DNA from: Micavibrio sp. UBA1850
Lineage (GTDB): Bacteria; Pseudomonadota; Alphaproteobacteria; Micavibrionales; Micavibrionaceae
Length of the DNA stretch: 64,000 nucleotides
Assembly: GCA_002338525.1 (NCBI GenBank)
Contig: DDIM01000009.1
Location: 1-64,000, forward strand
Direction: 5' to 3'
Positions 17,547 through 27,498 of this stretch are shown here, piece after piece. The notes beneath the pieces were generated by a model. It was not told the origin of the DNA. It was given only the letters and a program-made list of their open reading frames with translations, and ran no database searches. Every line of letters begins with the position of its first letter. Position 1 is the first letter of the stretch. The position numbers were made by a program, and so were the translations under genes.

Positions 17547-18154
17547 AATTAATCAAATACCACCTTAAAAGAAAACTCTCTCCTAAATATACGTATTTAG
17601 AAAAGTTTTCTATACGCTCTGGCAATACTGTTATTGATTTAGGAGCCAATATCGGAGAAGTTACCGAATATTTTGCACGAAGAAAAGCAACCGTATATGC
17701 CTATGAACCGAACCCTTATGCTTTCAAAGTTCTTCTGAAAAACTGGGGAGCAAGCCCCCACGTTAAATTATATAATTCAGCGGTATCTAACTATACTGGA
17801 CATTCAAATCTATGGTTACATGTTGATCACTCAAAATCAGAAGTTGAATTTTCACAAGCCTCTTCTCTACAAGCAGAGAAAAGCAACGTCTCGAAAGATG
17901 CCGTTCAGGTAGACGTTATCGATATTGCTGATGTATTAGCTCAACACAAACATATCCGATTATTAAAGGTTGATATTGAGGGCGGTGAGTACGATATTAT
18001 CGATGAAATTATAAAGAATATAGCCAAGATAGATTTTGTTCTTTTGGAAACACATGCTCATAAACATAAAGCCTTTGAACAAAAGGAGCACGAGCTGCAG
18101 GAGAAAATACAAGACTCTGGCTCGAAACAAAAGTTCTTTACAGACTGGTTCTAG
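17540..18154 (+). CDS. FkbM family methyltransferase
   Basis: A 204-residue SAM-dependent methyltransferase of the FkbM type. Motif I is 'VIDLGANIGEVTEYFA' near residue 32, then 'VYAYEPNPYAFKVL' (acidic residue for SAM ribose) and 'IRLLKVDIEGGEYDII', the hallmark of the family. FkbM enzymes O-methylate sugars or small molecules, so methylation of a glycan residue is likely. The start is TTG, supported by GGAG 6 bases upstream, and overlaps the epimerase stop, which indicates coupling. A second FkbM gene lies at about 26.7-27.5 kb on the other strand. Confidence 0.85.
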   Translation: MLKLIKYHLKRKLSPKYTYLEKFSIRSGNTVIDLGANIGEVTEYFARRKATVYAYEPNPYAFKVLLKNWGASPHVKLYNSAVSNYTGHSNLWLHVDHSKSEVEFSQASSLQAEKSNVSKDAVQVDVIDIADVLAQHKHIRLLKVDIEGGEYDIIDEIIKNIAKIDFVLLETHAHKHKAFEQKEHELQEKIQDSGSKQKFFTDWF

Positions 18155-18159
18155 CTCAC

Positions 18160-19341
18160 ATGGGACAAAGTCACACCTCCGAATATCCTCTTTTTCATCT
18201 CTTCTTATTTTTCACGTGGGATGTGTCTCTTCGCCTATGGAAAGATAAAGGGCTTTTCGAAAGGGAAACAGCCTATTATAAAGCCCTCGCTGAGCGCGGC
18301 GTCAAAATTACATTTTTGACGTGGGGCGATCACCGTGACCTAGAAATAAATCTTGGGAGCCACGGTATGATTGAAGTGATACCAGCATATAAATATATCC
18401 CTAATCCTCATAACAAGGCTTTGCGTGCCCTTTTATCACCTTTGGTTTTATGGTATGCGAGACGACAGATATCAAGTGCCGATCTTGTTAAAACCAACCA
18501 AATGTGGGGCAGCTGGTGTGCCGTGCTGGCTAAATATTTTTTTAGAAAAAAGCTTCTTTTGAGAACAGGCTTTGAGCTTTATAAATTTACTAGAGACCAA
18601 GGTGCTTGTGCCTTAAGAAGAAATTTCATTTTTCACCTCAGCAAACTTTCATATAGCTTCGCTGACTTAATTTATGTTTCATCCAAGACTGACAAAGATT
18701 TTATAAAAAATCACTTTTCCATAAATCCTGAAAAAGTTTCAGTGCGTCCAAACTGGATCGATATAAAGAGATTTAAACCTATCGAGATGGAGCACGAAGA
18801 AAATTCCGTATTATACGTTGGTCGCCTTAGCCAACAAAAAAACATTCCCCTTCTCATTGAAGCACTTAGTCAGACAAAAATAGATTTAACCATTGTGGGT
18901 ATTGGCGAAACGAAAAAAGAGATTGTTAGCTTAGCTAAAGAATATAACGTCAATGTCATATTTTTGGGCGCCGTACCTAATGACCAGCTCCCGGCACTCT
19001 TATGTCGGTATGCTGTTTTTGTTTTACCATCTTATTATGAGGGAAATCCCAAAACTTTGTTAGAGGCCATGTCTTGTGGACGGGCCGTAATAGGCACAGA
19101 TGTAGATGGAATTAAAAATGTTATAGACCATGAAAAAACAGGGCTGCTTAGTGAATGCGATAAAGATAGTCTTCTCGCTCATATAAAAAGGCTTTTAGGC
19201 GACCCTTCTTTGAGAACTGAAATTGGTACAAATGCACGCAATGAAATTGTTAAGACACAGTCCCTATATCATATTCTAGAAAAAGAAATCGAAGATTATG
19301 ACAAGTTTGGGCTTGAACGGCATGATCACCTCGAAAGCTAA
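18160..19341 (+). CDS. glycosyltransferase family 4 protein
   Basis: A 393-residue GT-B retaining glycosyltransferase. The C-terminal donor-binding domain shows 'VLYVGRLSQQKNIPLLIEAL', 'TIVGIGETKKEI', 'VIFLGAVPNDQLPALL' and the catalytic 'FVLPSYYEGNPKTLLEAMSCGRAVIGTDVDGI' region with its two conserved Glu residues. The N-terminal domain has 'KTNQMWGSW'. There are no membrane segments, and it probably acts at the cytoplasmic face on lipid-linked glycan. It lies 5 bases after the FkbM gene and 28 bases before a GT2 gene. Confidence 0.9.
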   Translation: MGQSHTSEYPLFHLFLFFTWDVSLRLWKDKGLFERETAYYKALAERGVKITFLTWGDHRDLEINLGSHGMIEVIPAYKYIPNPHNKALRALLSPLVLWYARRQISSADLVKTNQMWGSWCAVLAKYFFRKKLLLRTGFELYKFTRDQGACALRRNFIFHLSKLSYSFADLIYVSSKTDKDFIKNHFSINPEKVSVRPNWIDIKRFKPIEMEHEENSVLYVGRLSQQKNIPLLIEALSQTKIDLTIVGIGETKKEIVSLAKEYNVNVIFLGAVPNDQLPALLCRYAVFVLPSYYEGNPKTLLEAMSCGRAVIGTDVDGIKNVIDHEKTGLLSECDKDSLLAHIKRLLGDPSLRTEIGTNARNEIVKTQSLYHILEKEIEDYDKFGLERHDHLES

Positions 19342-19369
19342 ACTCTAAAAAATGAAGGACTCTTAAAAC

Positions 19370-20161
19370 ATGGGCCACTGCACCACTATTTCCGTTATAA
19401 TGTCCGCCTACAATGCCGAAACATTCGTCGGCAGGGCGATAGAGAGCATTCTGGGGCAAAGCTATGAAGATTTTGAGTTTATCATTATAAATGATGGCTC
19501 GACTGATAATACCCTCGCCGTTCTTCATGACTATTCTAACAAAGACCCTCGCATTCAAATTATTAATCAAGATAATATTGGATTGACAGTGTCTTTAAAT
19601 AAAGGGATTTCAAGCGCAAAAGGATACTATATAGCGCGCCAGGATGCCGATGATGTATCCCTTCCAGACCGGCTAAAAATACAACTCAATTTGATGGAAC
19701 GTGATACAAAAATTATTTTATGTGGTGGCAATTGTTTTAATATATATGAAACCTTCGAACGTGATGAGTGGGGTTATGAAGAGGATGATCAGCTCAATCG
19801 TTCCGTTTTTATCAAGGCACCATTTCCACACAGTACAGCTTTTTTTATAAAGCATGTCGCGAATGAGCTTGGCGGATATGACGAAACATTTAAAACATCA
19901 CAAGACATGGAGCTTTGGATGAGGATGGCTAAAGTCGGATGCATATCTATGATTAAGAAACCAATACTTGAAAGGTACGTTTTATCTGAATCTATCAGTA
20001 AAAAAAGACGGTTAAGACAATTTTTTGATGCATATAGAGCGCGCTGGGCTCACAATCCACGCAAGATTTTTATTACATTTTTTAGTTTTAGGAGTTTGTT
20101 AATTAGCCTTTTACCTATAAAATATATTCACTTTTTAAAAAAACTTCAGCGTAGATCTTGA
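19370..20161 (+). CDS. glycosyltransferase family 2 protein
   Basis: A 263-residue GT-A inverting glycosyltransferase. The N-terminus reads 'ISVIMSAYNAETFVGRAIESIL', then 'FEFIIINDGSTDNT' and 'YYIARQDADDVSLPDRL' (the DxD-type DAD metal-binding motif), 'PFPHSTAFF' and 'TSQDMELWMRMA' (the ED-like catalytic Asp). The last 60 residues are basic and hydrophobic, which could hold it at the membrane. It belongs to the plus-strand polysaccharide run. Confidence 0.9.
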   Translation: MGHCTTISVIMSAYNAETFVGRAIESILGQSYEDFEFIIINDGSTDNTLAVLHDYSNKDPRIQIINQDNIGLTVSLNKGISSAKGYYIARQDADDVSLPDRLKIQLNLMERDTKIILCGGNCFNIYETFERDEWGYEEDDQLNRSVFIKAPFPHSTAFFIKHVANELGGYDETFKTSQDMELWMRMAKVGCISMIKKPILERYVLSESISKKRRLRQFFDAYRARWAHNPRKIFITFFSFRSLLISLLPIKYIHFLKKLQRRS

Positions 20162-20227
20162 GCCTATTTGTTAGGCTATGATAGGTCTTCACTTTAATTA
20201 ACGCAGAGAATTTAAAATAACTATCCC

Positions 20228-21256
20228 ATGAACATAGTAATCAATAATGATGAAGACATCTCCGTAGGCTCGTCACGCGTACATGCGCACAACCTCGTGC
20301 AGTACTTAAATGAGATTGATGGCGTGAACGCCGCATTGAATGATTGGGATAACTACTCAAAATACGATGTTGCTATTTTTGGAAAAAACACATCCTTTTC
20401 ACAATTAAGCCACGCCCGCCGGATTCATCCTACTCTACTTATTGGGGATACAAACCCATCGAATTCAAAAGAAAAAATTAAAAAATCTAAGTTTGCCGAC
20501 TTTTTAATAACGGGTAGCATAGAAGAAAAAGACTTTTACCTTGATTACAAAAAACCGATTGTCATGTTTCCTCAGATAGAAGATTTTAAAGGCGTATCTC
20601 CAAAACATCATATAGACAAACAAACAAATGAAGCAATTAACATTGGTTACCATGGTAATAAACGTCACATACAAGGCTTATCGCGCAATCTGATTGAATC
20701 ATTAGAAGTGCTGGGCTCTGAAAGAAAAGTTACTTTGTCTCTTCTCTACGATGTGCAAACGCTTGGGCGCGCTAAGCTAAGTATAAAAAACGTAGAGATA
20801 AAACATATACAATGGCGTCTCGACCATTTCGCAAAAGAAATCTTAAAATTCGATATAGGCATCTCGCCAGGCCTTACTAGCGTACCTAGATGGTTAAAGT
20901 TTTTGTATAGATATTTTCCAACAAGCACAGGACATATAAGTGATTACGTACTTAGATATAAAAATACCGCAAATGCAGGACGGGCATTTGTATTTCATCA
21001 ACTTGGGATCCCTGTCGTTGCAGATATGACCCCTGCACATTTTAACATGCTTGCGGATGGGCGGTGCGGATATTTAGCTCACTCAAAAGAGGGCTGGTAT
21101 AATGCCCTTAAGGAGCTTAGTGACAGCGCACATATACGTAACCTAATTGCACAAAACGCCACAGCTCGATTTGACGAATTATACGACACTAAGATCTGGG
21201 CTGAGACACTCGTGAAAGATTTAAATCAACTTTTGATTAAGAAATGTTCCCATTAG
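20228..21256 (+). CDS. probable GT-B glycosyltransferase
   Basis: A 342-residue protein. It starts with 'MNIVINNDEDISVGSSRVHAHNLVQYL', resembling the N-terminal domain of GT4-type enzymes. Later come 'INIGYHGNKRHI' and 'FDIGISPGLTSVPR', then 'NAGRAFVFHQLGIPVVADMTPAHFNML' near the C-terminus, equivalent to the donor-binding helix region. The usual E(x7)E motif is not clear, so the family assignment is tentative. It sits between a GT2 gene and an OafA-type acyltransferase, which favours glycan assembly. Confidence 0.65.
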   Translation: MNIVINNDEDISVGSSRVHAHNLVQYLNEIDGVNAALNDWDNYSKYDVAIFGKNTSFSQLSHARRIHPTLLIGDTNPSNSKEKIKKSKFADFLITGSIEEKDFYLDYKKPIVMFPQIEDFKGVSPKHHIDKQTNEAINIGYHGNKRHIQGLSRNLIESLEVLGSERKVTLSLLYDVQTLGRAKLSIKNVEIKHIQWRLDHFAKEILKFDIGISPGLTSVPRWLKFLYRYFPTSTGHISDYVLRYKNTANAGRAFVFHQLGIPVVADMTPAHFNMLADGRCGYLAHSKEGWYNALKELSDSAHIRNLIAQNATARFDELYDTKIWAETLVKDLNQLLIKKCSH

Positions 21257-21358
21257 TTTTATGATCGCCACTCTATATAAAACTCTTTTGTTTTATTTAT
21301 TCAGGAGTTTGCCTATAGTTTAGAGCTAAAAATAATTTAACAATGAGCACTAAAAATA

Positions 21359-23293
21359 ATGGGTAGCGCCTCCCCCTCAGTTTCTTACAGACCAGATATA
21401 GATGGCATACGCGCTATTGCAGTCTTAAGCGTTGTTCTTTTTCACGCAAAAATCTCTATTTTTTCGGGAGGATTTATTGGTGTTGATGTTTTTTTTGTTA
21501 TTTCAGGCTTTTTAATAGCCTCTATATTGATAAGCGCCCAGAGTAAAAACTCTCTTAATATACTGGATTTCTATATGCGGCGCCTACGTCGTATCGTCCC
21601 TGCACTGATCCCCGTTACATTATTTTGTATTTTAATAGGTTACATATTTTATTTGCCTCAAGACTTCGACAATCTTGGTCAGCAAGTTTTCTCCAGTACA
21701 TTTTTTATATCAAATTTACTGTTTTTTGATCAATCTGGATACTTTGAATCTACAAGTGAGATAAAACCCCTATTGCACACATGGACTTTGGCTTTAGAAG
21801 CGCAGTTCTATTTCTTTTTCGCATTAATTTTGGCTTTGTATTTTCTAATTATTAAATCGGAAAAACTTATACCTTACTGTTTCGCATTCGTCATGGTCAT
21901 GTCTTTTGCACTTAGTGTTTATTTTTCTACGCGTTATCCCGTTTTTAATTTCTTCTTGCTCCCCTCAAGAGTTTGGGAGTTTTTAGCCGGTGCGCTCATC
22001 ATCTATGTACCTCATGTCAAAATTAAAAAAACGGTTTTTGCCAACATATTTGCGCTTGTTGCATTAGCGCTCATCATTATTCCAGTTTATATATATGATA
22101 AATCAACCCCTTTTCCTGGCATATATGCCGTATGGCCTTGTTTAGGTACAGCGCTACTTATATGGCTGCATGGACAGAATCAAACTTTTGTTTCTTCCCT
22201 TTTGTCTTCTAAAACCTTCGTTTTTATAGGTCTTATTTCTTACTCTTGGTATCTATGGCATTGGCCATTTATTGTATTTACTGAGTATGTATTCTATGAA
22301 GGCGTGTACATATTAATCATGGCAACCTGCATTACTCTTAGCTTTTTTGTAGCCGTGATTTCATGGCGATTTGTTGAGACCCCTTTTAGAAAAATCAGAA
22401 ATTACAAAATCTTATTCATAATTTTTGTTCTCTACGTTTTATGTTTTTCACTCGCTGGAATCTATATAGACAAAAAAGATGGATTTTCTTATCGTTTTCA
22501 TTCATCTGTACTAGACGCTCTTAAGGCAGAATCAAACTCTAACCCTCATAGAGCAGAATGCAACCAGCCTAGTATCGAGAGAATACGCCATGGGGACTTA
22601 TGTCGTACAAATCCGAAGGGGGAGACTAACTATCTTTTATGGGGAGATTCCCATGCAGACGCGATAGCCCCCGCGTTCTATGCCTTATCAAAAAGTAAAA
22701 ATGTGAATGTGTATATTGCAACATATCACGGATGTACACCAATCTTAAATATCAAACGCCCCACAAAAGAAAATGATTACTGCAATACATTCAATGAAGA
22801 AATAATCAACTTCATCAATGAACACAACATAGACGGCGTTTTTATCGCTTCGGCGTGGTTCAACCTTTTTTCTAAATTAGATAAAAGTGCTTTAAATTCT
22901 CCCCCTCAGTTGCTAGAAAATTTAAAAAGCACCATTCAAAACATAAGCTCTGCTTCTGTTTTATTGGTCGACTCAGTACCAACATACTCGAAAGACCCTC
23001 ATAGGTATATTGCACGAAATATGATCTCTCAAAGCAAAGCATTACAAGATTATTCAATGTTACCTGCACGAAGGCCACAACAAGAAGTCGCCTCAGAATT
23101 ATTAAATAATGTGAAGAGCATCACACCTCGAAAAAACATCAAGATCATCACGCCGAGCCGTTCGCTTTGCGATTCTCAGACCAATACATGTAAGGTCATG
23201 CATAACGGAAACGTGTTGTACTATAACGCTGGACATTTATCCGTGGATGGTGCTTTATATCTTCAACCAACCCTAAGCCTCTTTTTGAAGTAA
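21359..23293 (+). CDS. OafA/YrhL-type O-acyltransferase with C-terminal SGNH domain
   Basis: A 644-residue protein. The N-terminal 350 residues form an acyltransferase-3 membrane domain of about ten helices, beginning 'PDIDGIRAIAVLSVVLFHA' with the family's conserved His. The 'RRLRRIVPALIPV' segment is also typical. After helix 10 a periplasmic part begins. From about residue 425 it shows an SGNH domain with 'LLWGDSHADAI' and a C-terminal 'GHLSVDGA' (catalytic His region). Such AT3-SGNH fusions acetylate O-antigen or other surface sugars from cytoplasmic acetyl-CoA. Full length for this type. The start follows an AT-rich gap of 100 bases. Confidence 0.9.
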   Translation: MGSASPSVSYRPDIDGIRAIAVLSVVLFHAKISIFSGGFIGVDVFFVISGFLIASILISAQSKNSLNILDFYMRRLRRIVPALIPVTLFCILIGYIFYLPQDFDNLGQQVFSSTFFISNLLFFDQSGYFESTSEIKPLLHTWTLALEAQFYFFFALILALYFLIIKSEKLIPYCFAFVMVMSFALSVYFSTRYPVFNFFLLPSRVWEFLAGALIIYVPHVKIKKTVFANIFALVALALIIIPVYIYDKSTPFPGIYAVWPCLGTALLIWLHGQNQTFVSSLLSSKTFVFIGLISYSWYLWHWPFIVFTEYVFYEGVYILIMATCITLSFFVAVISWRFVETPFRKIRNYKILFIIFVLYVLCFSLAGIYIDKKDGFSYRFHSSVLDALKAESNSNPHRAECNQPSIERIRHGDLCRTNPKGETNYLLWGDSHADAIAPAFYALSKSKNVNVYIATYHGCTPILNIKRPTKENDYCNTFNEEIINFINEHNIDGVFIASAWFNLFSKLDKSALNSPPQLLENLKSTIQNISSASVLLVDSVPTYSKDPHRYIARNMISQSKALQDYSMLPARRPQQEVASELLNNVKSITPRKNIKIITPSRSLCDSQTNTCKVMHNGNVLYYNAGHLSVDGALYLQPTLSLFLK

Positions 23294-23314
23294 TTCGGAT
23301 TTTGTAGCGCACGT

Positions 23315-25021
23315 ATGAAAAACTTTATAAAAACCTTCGGTTTCTTCTTTAAAAAATATCCTCGAGAAACACTTTTAGTCATTGCGCTCCTTGTAATGTC
23401 TGGTGTTTTTGAAGCTTTAGGTATTATGGTGTTTTTTCCATTTTTACAAATATTCCTTGATGGAAAAGACACAATTGATAACTTTCCTGTCCCCTTCATT
23501 GATGGGCTTCTCAAACAATACAATATAGCTGTTACTTTCAAACTGACAGCCAGTTTCATAATCGCTACTATGACGGCAAAGGCCTTCATTTTAATGCTCG
23601 CCATCTATAAAGTCAGTGATATCGTCGCAAGAATTGGAGACGACTTTCGAAAAAGTTACTTCTCGTCACTTTTAAGTGTGGAATGGGATTTTTTGACTAA
23701 GCATTCCATGGGCGAGAGTATGAATTCGATTTCTACTGAGAATATTCGATCATCTCAAACTTTTGTATCCATTTCTCGTTTGATTGCCAAAAGTGTTCAG
23801 GCATCTGTGTACATTACTAGTGCCTTTATTCTCTCATCGACAACCTGTCTGTTAATTTTGGGAGCAGGGCTCATAACAGCCATCATTTTAAAAATTCTGA
23901 TTAAAGTAGCACGAGTTGCGGGGACTCATCAAACTGAGACCTTTAAAGGCATGATGGGAGCCATGGCCGATATTATTCAAGGTATAAAGCCTCTGAGAGT
24001 TATGGGCATTAAAAAGAAGTTTTTGACATCTTTGTTTGAAAACTCTGATGACTTAAAAAATGCACATAAGTGGCAGCTCATTGCAACTCAGGCACTCCCC
24101 GTTCTGCAAGAACCACTCATGGTTATCGCCGCCATTTCTGGAATTTATCTATCGCTACAATATAGCGATCTACAAGGTTCTGAAATATTATTAATTATGG
24201 TTTTTTTCATTAGAATTATGACCGCCTTAAACAACATGCAAAGCGAATTTCAAAAGCTCGTCAGAGATGAAAGCGCATTTTGGTCTCATATCAATTTGAT
24301 TGATACTGTTACAAAAAACACTGAGGAGGATCAAGGCACACTATCGCTTCCTACCAAGATTAAGTCAGTCACATTTGATCACGTCAAAGCGCAATATAAA
24401 ACTAAACAAGTTTTTCATGATGCTCATATACTGTTAGAAGCAGGGACGTTTACAATTATTTCCGGTGAGTCGGGCACTGGTAAAAGTACTATATTGGATC
24501 TTCTAAGCCGCCTTCATAATCCTGCTCAAGGACGCATTTTTATTAATGGAAATATAGATCTCAGAGATATACAACTCTCGACGTGGAGGCAAAAGATTGG
24601 ATTCGTTCCCCAAGATGTAACATTATTTAATGATACTATTTTTAACAATATTGTATTAGGACGTGATCACCTTAGCGAAAACGATGTCTGGAAAGCCTTA
24701 GAAAATGCAAACGCTTTATCATTTATAGAAAAGCTAGAACTTGGAATACATGCACCCGTTGGGGAGTCTGGCCGATTAATCTCTGGAGGACAAAAGCAAC
24801 GTCTTGCAATTGCTAGTGCTATTGTTGACAACCCCGATATTCTTATTCTTGATGAGGTCACAAGCGCTTTGGATACGCAGACAGAAGAGAGTCTGCTCAC
24901 CACTTTTAAGCAGCTCGCTCAAGACCGTATTATCATTATGAGCTCTCATAGCGCAACCGCTTTCAAGTTTGCGGATAGAATATACAAAATTAAAAATAAT
25001 GAAATCATTAAGGAAAAATAA
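23315..25021 (+). CDS. ABC transporter, fused permease/ATPase (MsbA/PglK-like)
   Basis: A 568-residue half-transporter. Residues 1-320 hold six predicted helices. The ATPase domain has Walker A GESGTGKST (384-392), signature 'LISGGQKQRLAIA', Walker B 'ILILDEVTSALD' and a switch His in 'IIMSSHSAT'. Its place within a glycan cluster suggests a flippase for a lipid-linked oligosaccharide, as for PglK, rather than general lipid export. The single gene encodes a homodimer-forming protein. It ends 4 bases before the sulfotransferase start. Confidence 0.9.
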   Translation: MKNFIKTFGFFFKKYPRETLLVIALLVMSGVFEALGIMVFFPFLQIFLDGKDTIDNFPVPFIDGLLKQYNIAVTFKLTASFIIATMTAKAFILMLAIYKVSDIVARIGDDFRKSYFSSLLSVEWDFLTKHSMGESMNSISTENIRSSQTFVSISRLIAKSVQASVYITSAFILSSTTCLLILGAGLITAIILKILIKVARVAGTHQTETFKGMMGAMADIIQGIKPLRVMGIKKKFLTSLFENSDDLKNAHKWQLIATQALPVLQEPLMVIAAISGIYLSLQYSDLQGSEILLIMVFFIRIMTALNNMQSEFQKLVRDESAFWSHINLIDTVTKNTEEDQGTLSLPTKIKSVTFDHVKAQYKTKQVFHDAHILLEAGTFTIISGESGTGKSTILDLLSRLHNPAQGRIFINGNIDLRDIQLSTWRQKIGFVPQDVTLFNDTIFNNIVLGRDHLSENDVWKALENANALSFIEKLELGIHAPVGESGRLISGGQKQRLAIASAIVDNPDILILDEVTSALDTQTEESLLTTFKQLAQDRIIIMSSHSATAFKFADRIYKIKNNEIIKEK

Positions 25022-25025
25022 TTGC

Positions 25026-25832
25026 ATGTCTTTGGGCCTATTTCCCGTCAAAACAACAAAATACCCCCCCTCTGAAAAGCTATTATTGTTTTTCGGGAGT
25101 CCACGTACGGGATCTACTTTGCTTGGACAAATATTGAACAATCACCCCAATATGCTTGTTGCTAATGAATATCGTTTTTTACAAAAAGTTGTTCGGAATC
25201 AGGCTTGCGTAGAGCAACAATTCTATAAACTACGCAAAACAGCTCTTAAACAGTTTAAAACAGGGTTAAAAAAAGATAGTTACTTTTCAAATAAGCTTTC
25301 CAAGTTTCAATCTCAATGGATTGAATTCGATAATAGCCTCCTAGAAAAACAAGATATAAAGATTGTTGGAGATAAAAAGGCCGGAGGGAATACGCTCATA
25401 TATATTGAGCAACCTACAAAAACAAAGCGCTTCTTAGCTAATCACGAACCATATATGCTGCAAATTATACGACACCCCATAAATGCAGCGCTTTCAGCTT
25501 GTAAGGCGTTTGATCTGGAGTATGAAGATGCGATTAAAGATCAAATAATGCGTACAACAGAAGCCTATCGACTTATGCAAGAGTTTCAAATTCATAGTCA
25601 CTTTGTCTATTACGAGGACCTTATAAATGACACTGAAAATGTTTTGAATGGGATTATGGCGTTTTTAAAGCTTTTTACCGATGAGTATTGGATGAAATCA
25701 GTCTTAACCTCAGTAAACAGTAGTAACAAAGTGACAGCCCCATTTTCTGAAAACCAACGGAGTATAGCCCGACATTATATTGATCGTTACCAAGCGAATG
25801 ATATATTTAAAAAATACTGCGACATAATGTAG
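25026..25832 (+). CDS. sulfotransferase family protein
   Basis: From the ATG at 25026 the protein is 268 residues. It begins the family fold with 'LLFFGSPRTGSTLLGQIL', the 5'-phosphosulfate-binding loop of PAPS-dependent sulfotransferases. 'PYMLQIIRHPINAALS' follows as the 3'-phosphate-binding segment (Arg/Ser). A longer frame begins at 24969, but this ATG has an AAGGA site and directly follows the ABC transporter stop. The acceptor is probably a sugar of the glycan made here. The PAPS donor could come from CysN/CysC encoded about 18 kb downstream. Confidence 0.82.
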   Translation: MSLGLFPVKTTKYPPSEKLLLFFGSPRTGSTLLGQILNNHPNMLVANEYRFLQKVVRNQACVEQQFYKLRKTALKQFKTGLKKDSYFSNKLSKFQSQWIEFDNSLLEKQDIKIVGDKKAGGNTLIYIEQPTKTKRFLANHEPYMLQIIRHPINAALSACKAFDLEYEDAIKDQIMRTTEAYRLMQEFQIHSHFVYYEDLINDTENVLNGIMAFLKLFTDEYWMKSVLTSVNSSNKVTAPFSENQRSIARHYIDRYQANDIFKKYCDIM

Positions 25833-25833
25833 G

Positions 25834-26712
25834 ATGGATACCATGACATATAAAGTTTTTATTTCTAAAGTGAAACGACGTTTAAGCGATATTCTAGGCC
25901 CCTCTGGTATAACTGGTTATCTTCGTACGCGCATACGGACTTTTACATATACACATCTTATTCGTGAGAAAAATGTGGGGTCCGCAATACCAAGCACAAA
26001 TAGGGACGCGACTGAAGATTCTCAAGGGATTTTTTATATTGCCTTTGGTGATAAATACGTATCTGAAGCTATACATAGCGCTAAGTCTGTACGTAAAGTT
26101 TCTAACACTCCAATGTCAATATGTTGTGACACATTGCCTGATGATGCTAAAAGCTTATTTGATAAAGTACAAATTATTAAACCTGAGCATATAAGAGCCA
26201 AAGTTGACTACTTGGAAAACACCCCTTACATACGAACGCTTTACTTGGATAGTGACACGCAAGTTGAAGAAGATATCTCACACCTTTTCGATATTCTCGA
26301 TAAATACGATGTTGCCCTCACACATGATTTTGCAAGAAAAAGACATAGATGGTCAGAAATTATTCCCGAATATGCGGCGATACCTGAAGGTTTTTCTGAA
26401 TATGCTGGAGGTGTTATCTTGTATCATAAAACGCGTGCGGTAGATTTTACCAATAAATGGAAAACTTATTTCTATAAAAATTTTAAAAAAACAAATGGAT
26501 GGGATCAAGCAAGCCTCAGAATTGCATTATGGCATTCGTCTTGTCAAACATATGCCCTTCCTACGGAATATAATGTGCGATCGGAGAATGTTCGCAAGAA
26601 AACCGACGGACTTCCTAAGCAAGAGGGAGGCCTACACCCCTTAAGACCAAGAGTTTTACATTGGCATGGGCTTGATGATCCAGAAGATAAGACGAAGCGC
26701 TATATGTTCTAG
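25834..26712 (+). CDS. GT-A glycosyltransferase (GT8-like)
   Basis: A 292-residue protein. After a basic N-terminus it shows 'GIFYIAFGDKYVSEAIHSAKSV', a typical opening of GT8-like nucleotide-diphospho-sugar transferases. The metal-binding DxD follows in 'TLYLDSDTQV'. Later come 'YAGGVILYHKT' and 'GWDQASLRIAL', matching the NxGx and xxDQ elements of that fold. The C-terminal 'RVLHWHG' contains the conserved His of GT8. It starts one base after the sulfotransferase stop codon and ends the plus-strand run. Confidence 0.82.
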   Translation: MDTMTYKVFISKVKRRLSDILGPSGITGYLRTRIRTFTYTHLIREKNVGSAIPSTNRDATEDSQGIFYIAFGDKYVSEAIHSAKSVRKVSNTPMSICCDTLPDDAKSLFDKVQIIKPEHIRAKVDYLENTPYIRTLYLDSDTQVEEDISHLFDILDKYDVALTHDFARKRHRWSEIIPEYAAIPEGFSEYAGGVILYHKTRAVDFTNKWKTYFYKNFKKTNGWDQASLRIALWHSSCQTYALPTEYNVRSENVRKKTDGLPKQEGGLHPLRPRVLHWHGLDDPEDKTKRYMF

Positions 26713-26730
26713 CTTAATATAATCTTATTT

Positions 26731-27498
26731 TTAGTGCCATAGTATGACGGGAACACTCAACGCCTTTAGTGCGTCTACATAATAGTCACTTTTATTTTTC
26801 CCGACATTTAATTTGTCGTGAAACTCAATAATAAGGAAATCAATAGGAAACTCTTCAGCAATACGACAGCGCTCTAGCAAACTATCAAGAATTGCATATT
26901 CAGCCCCCTCTATATCCATTTTTATAGCAACGAAGCCGTGTTCTGACTTTAAGTTTATTAGGTGTTGTACAAAATCGATCGACTCTATAGTACGCTTTTC
27001 ATGTAATTCCTCTTCAGAGAACTTTTCGCGCACGATCGTACTGCCACCTCGGAAATTAGTCCCATAAAAACTAGGAAGATATATCTCTAACTCACCAGCT
27101 TGATCTGACACGGCTATATTTTTAACCTCTGCGCGCGGAACCTTATTTTTAATCAAAGGTATAAGCTCTTTTTGGATTTCAAAGGCCTCTAACGAAAATT
27201 CTAAAAGGTTTTTATTGATCTCATTTAAAACTATACCCTCGTTAGCCCCGCAGTCAACGTAATGACCATCCTTCAGAGGTATGTTTTTTTTATTCATTAT
27301 TTTTTTTATATCTTCGCAGGCATGCGCAACGTCTTGCGCCATTTTGAGATCATAGCCGTCGAAACGACGTAGGCGCTCTGGTGCTTTCATGGGATCTTTC
27401 TTTTTCCAATAAGCAAGCAGAGCCATTCTATAGCGAGGGCGCGGGTCTATTTTTCTTCTAACCTGTTCAGGTACAATTTTTTTCAATATTTTGAACAT
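26731..27498 (-). CDS. FkbM family methyltransferase
   Basis: A 255-residue protein from the ATG at 27498, which has a GGAG upstream. A longer frame from a TTG at 27537 is less likely. The SAM motif is 'YVDCGANEGIVLNEI', followed by 'LEAFEIQKELIPLI' and the family signature 'VAIKMDIEGAEYAILDSL', then 'FLIIEFHDKL'. It probably methylates a glycan or related small molecule. It is convergent with the GT8-like gene (18-base gap), and its promoter region faces the MBOAT gene. Confidence 0.83.
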   Translation of the reverse strand: MFKILKKIVPEQVRRKIDPRPRYRMALLAYWKKKDPMKAPERLRRFDGYDLKMAQDVAHACEDIKKIMNKKNIPLKDGHYVDCGANEGIVLNEINKNLLEFSLEAFEIQKELIPLIKNKVPRAEVKNIAVSDQAGELEIYLPSFYGTNFRGGSTIVREKFSEEELHEKRTIESIDFVQHLINLKSEHGFVAIKMDIEGAEYAILDSLLERCRIAEEFPIDFLIIEFHDKLNVGKNKSDYYVDALKALSVPVILWH

